The position numbers and the translations under genes were made by a program. Positions 60,325 through 64,000 of a stretch of DNA of 64,000 nt are shown one piece after another. Position 1 is the first letter of the stretch. Each line of letters begins with the position of its first letter. The notes under the pieces were generated by a model. It had not been told where the DNA came from, ran no database searches, and was given only the letters and a program-made list of their open reading frames with translations. This DNA comes from Chelonoidis abingdonii (Eukaryota; Chordata; Testudines; Testudinidae), in contig NC_133771.1 of assembly GCF_003597395.2 (NCBI RefSeq), positions 133,717,957 to 133,781,956 on the forward strand, written 5' to 3'.

Positions 60325-61211
60325 TGTGGCACCACACTGCTGCACAGAGGTGATGGGGTCAGACCTTTCCACTCTGAAGTTCATGCACTGTTTCTCTGTG
60401 AACAGCTGGTTGTGGCCTGCTGGCCTCCTTCCACACAATCACCCCTCGGTCAGGGTAGAGGGCCTAGTGGCCGGAATCCAGGTACCTCGCCCCAAGTGTC
60501 AGGGCACTGTGGCTCAATGGCCAGGGGCCATATAAATTGCTCTCCACATTGGAGCAGTGTGGACTAATGGCAGAGTCCATACAATCTCCCTCGTGAGCAG
60601 GGTAGTGCAGCCTAGTCGCCTGAGTCCAGATAACTCACCCCCAGTGTCAGGGCAGTGTGGGTCAGTGGCCAGGGTCCATATAAATTACTCCCCGCATTGG
60701 AGCAGTGCTACCTAATGGCCAGAGTCCATGCAATCCCTGGAGTGTGTTGGGGGAGTGAGGTGGTAGGGGGACCCAGGGCCCTGGTAGTCACAATTTCCCC
60801 TTGCCTTGAGCTCGGCGGGGATCCACCTGCAACAAGTCGAGCATCTGTGCGGCTCTAATACCATTTGCCTCTAAAGTTCCCCTGGGTCACTTCCTACCAT
60901 AAATCCCAGGTTCTTCGCTTCGGGGAGTCCTCCAGTCTGTTCCCCTCCTATGACATACTCTGTCTGGGCATCAGGGTGCGTCCAGGCTTGGCTGGCCTCT
61001 GGGTCTTGGTGTGCAGGCTATCCCTCCTCAGGAGCTGGCGGCATGCCTCCTTCCCCTCCGTCAGTCAGCCCAAATTGAGCAGCTCTGCTGCCTTTATACC
61101 TGTTCTCCAGTTGGAGCATGCCCAGCAGAGCTTCTGAGACGTGGCTTCCTCTTCTATGAAGGAAGGGTTAACCCCTGCAGTACCAGTGCGGGGCCACACT
61201 GCCCCATCACA
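60325..61211 (-). mobile_element. LTR-like element, 887 bp, with 5-bp duplication CCAAG
   Basis: The boundaries TGTGGCACCACACTG and CTGCCCCATCACA give TG...CA ends, and CCAAG flanks both sides (60,320-60,324 and 61,212-61,216). On the minus strand it starts TGTGATGGGGCAG, has a possible TATAAA box (GGTATAAAGGCAGCAG, near 61,094) and near its end a tandem array of about 148-bp units built from roughly 50-bp blocks (60,450-60,740; GGCCAGGGTCCATATAAATT). It has no coding frame: probably a solo LTR. Confidence 0.7.
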
Positions 61212-61325
61212 CCAAGTCAGAAGTCATGTACTGCAGACATGAAGCCAAGACCTATGAGCTAGTTGAGAAGACCCAGTGCAAGAGAGCTAGACAAAAGTGG
61301 AAAAAATGTGTGAGGAGGACAGTAA

Positions 61326-63640
61326 GGCCTAGTCTACACTACGTGTTTAAACCGATTTTAGCAGCGTTAAACCAATTTAACGCTTTACCCATCCACACTA
61401 CAAGGCCCTTTATATCGATATAAAGAGCTCTTTAAATCGGTTTCTGTAATCCTCCCTGACGAGAGGAGTAGTGCTAAAATCGGTTTTACCATATCGGATT
61501 AGGGTTAGTGTGGCCGCAAATTGATGGTATTGGCCTCCAGGCCAGTTATCCCACAGTGCCCACTGTGCCGCCCTGGACAGCGAATCTGCAACTCGATATG
61601 GTCGGCCAGGTTAACAGGAAAAGCCGCCGAAATTTAGATTCATTTTCTTTTCCTGTTTGCCTGCACGTGGAGCTTCTGATCACACGGGCTCGGCGATTCG
61701 TTAGTTCCCAAATCCAAAAAAGGACTCCAGCATGAACGTACGGGAGATAGCTGGAGCTGATCGCTGTATGGGGAAAACAAATCCTGTTCTATTCAACAGC
61801 TCAGTTCAGAAGACGAAAATCCCAAAACATTGCAATAAAAAAATCTTACAGGCCTACACAGTGAGCTGCGTGACAAGCGGTAAACAGTGACACCAGAGAC
61901 CTCAAATGGCACGCCTCGATGGCGTCATTGGAGGAGGGTACTGAGACTCCGCTACTGTTCAGGTCCCACAGTCCACACGCAGCTCCGAAAAAAGTATTAC
62001 ATTCTTGGCGAGAGCTCCCAGTGCCTGTAGGGATTTCAAACACATGTGCCGCGTGGTTCAGTGAGAGGAATAGCTGCACTCAATATTACCCTCCCTTCCA
62101 CACCACATTGATAAGGAAAGAGGAAAGAAATTGTTTCTTGACTTCTTTCAATGTCACCCTATGTGCTACTGAATGCTGCTCGGTTAGACGCAACTGCTGC
62201 ACGCACGTTCACGCGCAGTAATATGCTCTCTCTGCCCCTTCGCCTGGTGGCAGATGGATGCAGCTAGGACCTTGTTAAACCGTCCTTGTATCAATCCGCT
62301 GAGTGCTTCTTGAGCTGGCTTCAGTGAGGCTGGCCGGGGGGCGTCTGGTAAAAATAGGATATGACTCGGTCATTCCCAGTAGATGGTACAGAAATCGGTG
62401 GTTGTGTGTACCGTTCACTTTCATCATAGAACTGGGGAGTGAGCTCCATTCTGAGCCTCTCCCCTTTCCTGCTAGTTAAAGAAAAGATTCCGTCCTCCCA
62501 TAACGCCTGGCTACGGATTCATAGCAGCGGTCATGCTGGGGCTTCTCTCCCGCACTGCTAATGTTCCTGCTTTGGACTTGCCATGAGCAAGAGTAGTCTG
62601 GCCATCCCCCTCATGTTTATTGTCACCTAAAAATGCAGTGGTTCTTATTCCTGCATTCTTTATTACTTCATGACACCAAAATGGGGGGGACACTTGCCAC
62701 CGATTAGCCCAGAAGATTTGGGGAGGAGGGAAGCAACCGGCCCCAGGTGGGGTTGTTGCCGGGGCACCCCCCTGTGAATGGAATGTTAGGCCTTCAACAT
62801 TTCATGGTGAGCATCTGACATACACTCGAGCACCTGTGCTACTACTGAATACTACTGGTTCTCTAGTACACTACCCCATTATTCTAGGCAAAGCGAGGAA
62901 ACTCGACTCATACGTTTTTTAGTAAGAAACCATAGAGGATTGACTCAATTAGTCGATTCCCAGTGATTTTTTGCTTTGCGGTCCCCAGTCGATCTCAGCC
63001 AGAAGGTGGCACCCAATTGATGCGGCAGACTAGGTACAGAGGAACAGATTAACCCTCATCACGTTTGCCATTTATTACGCCGGCCCAGCAGACCCGGTGT
63101 ACTAGTTTCAGATACGTCTCGACTAACTGCTCCCTCTGTTATCTGCGCAAAGCAAAGATGATAATGCTGCTGATATGGTGCGCTGCTCGTGAGTATTGCC
63201 TCTGTCCGCGGCATCCAGTACACATATGGTGACTGTGAAAAAAAAAAGCTGAACGGACTTCATGGTTGCCGTGCTATGGCGTCTGCCAGCGCAAGCCAGG
63301 GAAAAAGGGAGCGAAATGATTGTCTGCCGTTGCTTTCCCAGAGGAAGGAATGAGAGACGACATTTACCCAGAACCACCCACGACAATGATTTTTGCCTCA
63401 TCAGCCACTGGGCTCTCAACCCAGAATTCTAAGGGGCAAGGCAGACTGCGGGAGCTATGGGATAGCTACGGAATAGCTACCACAGTGCAACGCTCTGGAA
63501 ATCGACGCTAGCCTAGGATCATGGACGCACACCGCCGAATTAATGTGCTTAGTGTGGCCGTGTGCACTCGACTTTATACAATCTATTTTATAAAACCGGT
63601 TTATGTAAAATCGGAATAATCCCGTAGTGTAGATGTACCC
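61326..63640 (+). mobile_element. Decayed 2.3-kb Harbinger-like element
   Basis: Ends GGCCTAGTCTACACTAC and, reversed, GGGTACATCTACACTAC are inverted copies; flanks are TAA and TAC. Segments near 61,720-61,810 (GGACTCCAGCATGAACGTAC, GATCGCTGTATGGGGA) correspond to the Myb/SANT-like protein region of a turtle Harbinger family that I recall, but stops break it. The right part (63,230-63,640) is much less diverged than the centre. No intact gene. Confidence 0.65.
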
Positions 63641-64000
63641 TACGAGGCAGATGGCAGGTGTACAGAATAGCGTGTTTATACCATTACGTACCATTTTGAA
63701 TTTTGAGGGATAGTGACTTATTTTTGGTGTACCAGCATTTCCTTTTTGCCTATTACTTGGCCTTTATTGCTGCTAGGTCACACCAACTGCACCAACTGGG
63801 ATATTGATCATATTGTGTATAATGGCATATATGCCCTGAAGATTATAGGTACACTTCAAGAAGAGGACAATAAATCAATCAGTATGTTTTCAAATTGCTA
63901 GCTAAAATCTTGGGTCAGACAAGGAGAGTCTTTCCAAGTGATATTCCAATGTATGGGCAATGAGCCACAGCATCTGAGCAACAGACTCTATCCCAGCCAA
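63641..64000. other. Intergenic end of window
   Basis: Unique-looking AT-rich sequence; no feature recognised. Confidence 0.35.

Noticed and set aside
60450..60740. Possible CRISPR-like or satellite array
   Set aside because: The repeated blocks are degenerate, without unique spacers, and lie within an LTR-like element; the genome is vertebrate.

Overview
The window is vertebrate nuclear DNA and carries one protein-coding gene, thrombospondin-2 (THBS2), on the minus strand. The gene runs from a TATA-type promoter near 48,790 down to a likely poly(A) site near 420. All 21 coding exons can be placed with GT/AG splice sites and matching phases. They join to a 3,537-nt reading frame encoding 1,178 residues, against about 1,172 in human THBS2, with no stop codon or frameshift. 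The domain order is the standard THBS1/2 order: signal peptide, N-terminal laminin-G-like (TSPN) domain, oligomerisation segment with two cysteines, von Willebrand C domain, three TSP type 1 repeats, three EGF-like domains, calcium-binding type 3 repeats with an RGD, and the L-lectin-like C-terminal domain. Wording throughout matches THBS2 rather than THBS1.

The repeats point to a turtle (Testudines, probably Cryptodira). There are tRNA-derived SINEs of the type common in turtles, abundant CR1 LINE fragments, GC-rich hAT miniature elements with 8-bp target duplications, TA-flanked mariner miniature elements, Harbinger-like elements starting with a TCTACACT motif, and MIR-like SINEs. This assignment is from memory of these families, not from a database search.

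Layout: 1-419 is downstream flank. 420-2,630 is the probable 3' UTR. 2,631-47,152 holds the coding exons and introns; intron 4 (12.3 kb, 32,017-44,282) is the largest and is full of mobile-element debris, including an L1-clade LINE remnant and an 0.8-kb inverted repeat. 48,601 to about 48,757 is a non-coding first exon. From there to 64,000 is upstream intergenic sequence with no recognisable gene, holding MIR, CR1 and hAT pieces, an LTR-like element with 5-bp target duplication (60,325-61,211) and a decayed 2.3-kb Harbinger-like element (61,326-63,640).

I found no undescribed gene system. The points most worth a second look are a perfect 56-bp hairpin SINE nested in a mariner element, a possible in-frame upstream ATG created by splicing exon 1 to exon 2, a paired inverted CATTCC/GGAATG site just upstream of the TATA box, and an unusual residue in the presumed CD47-binding peptide of THBS2.
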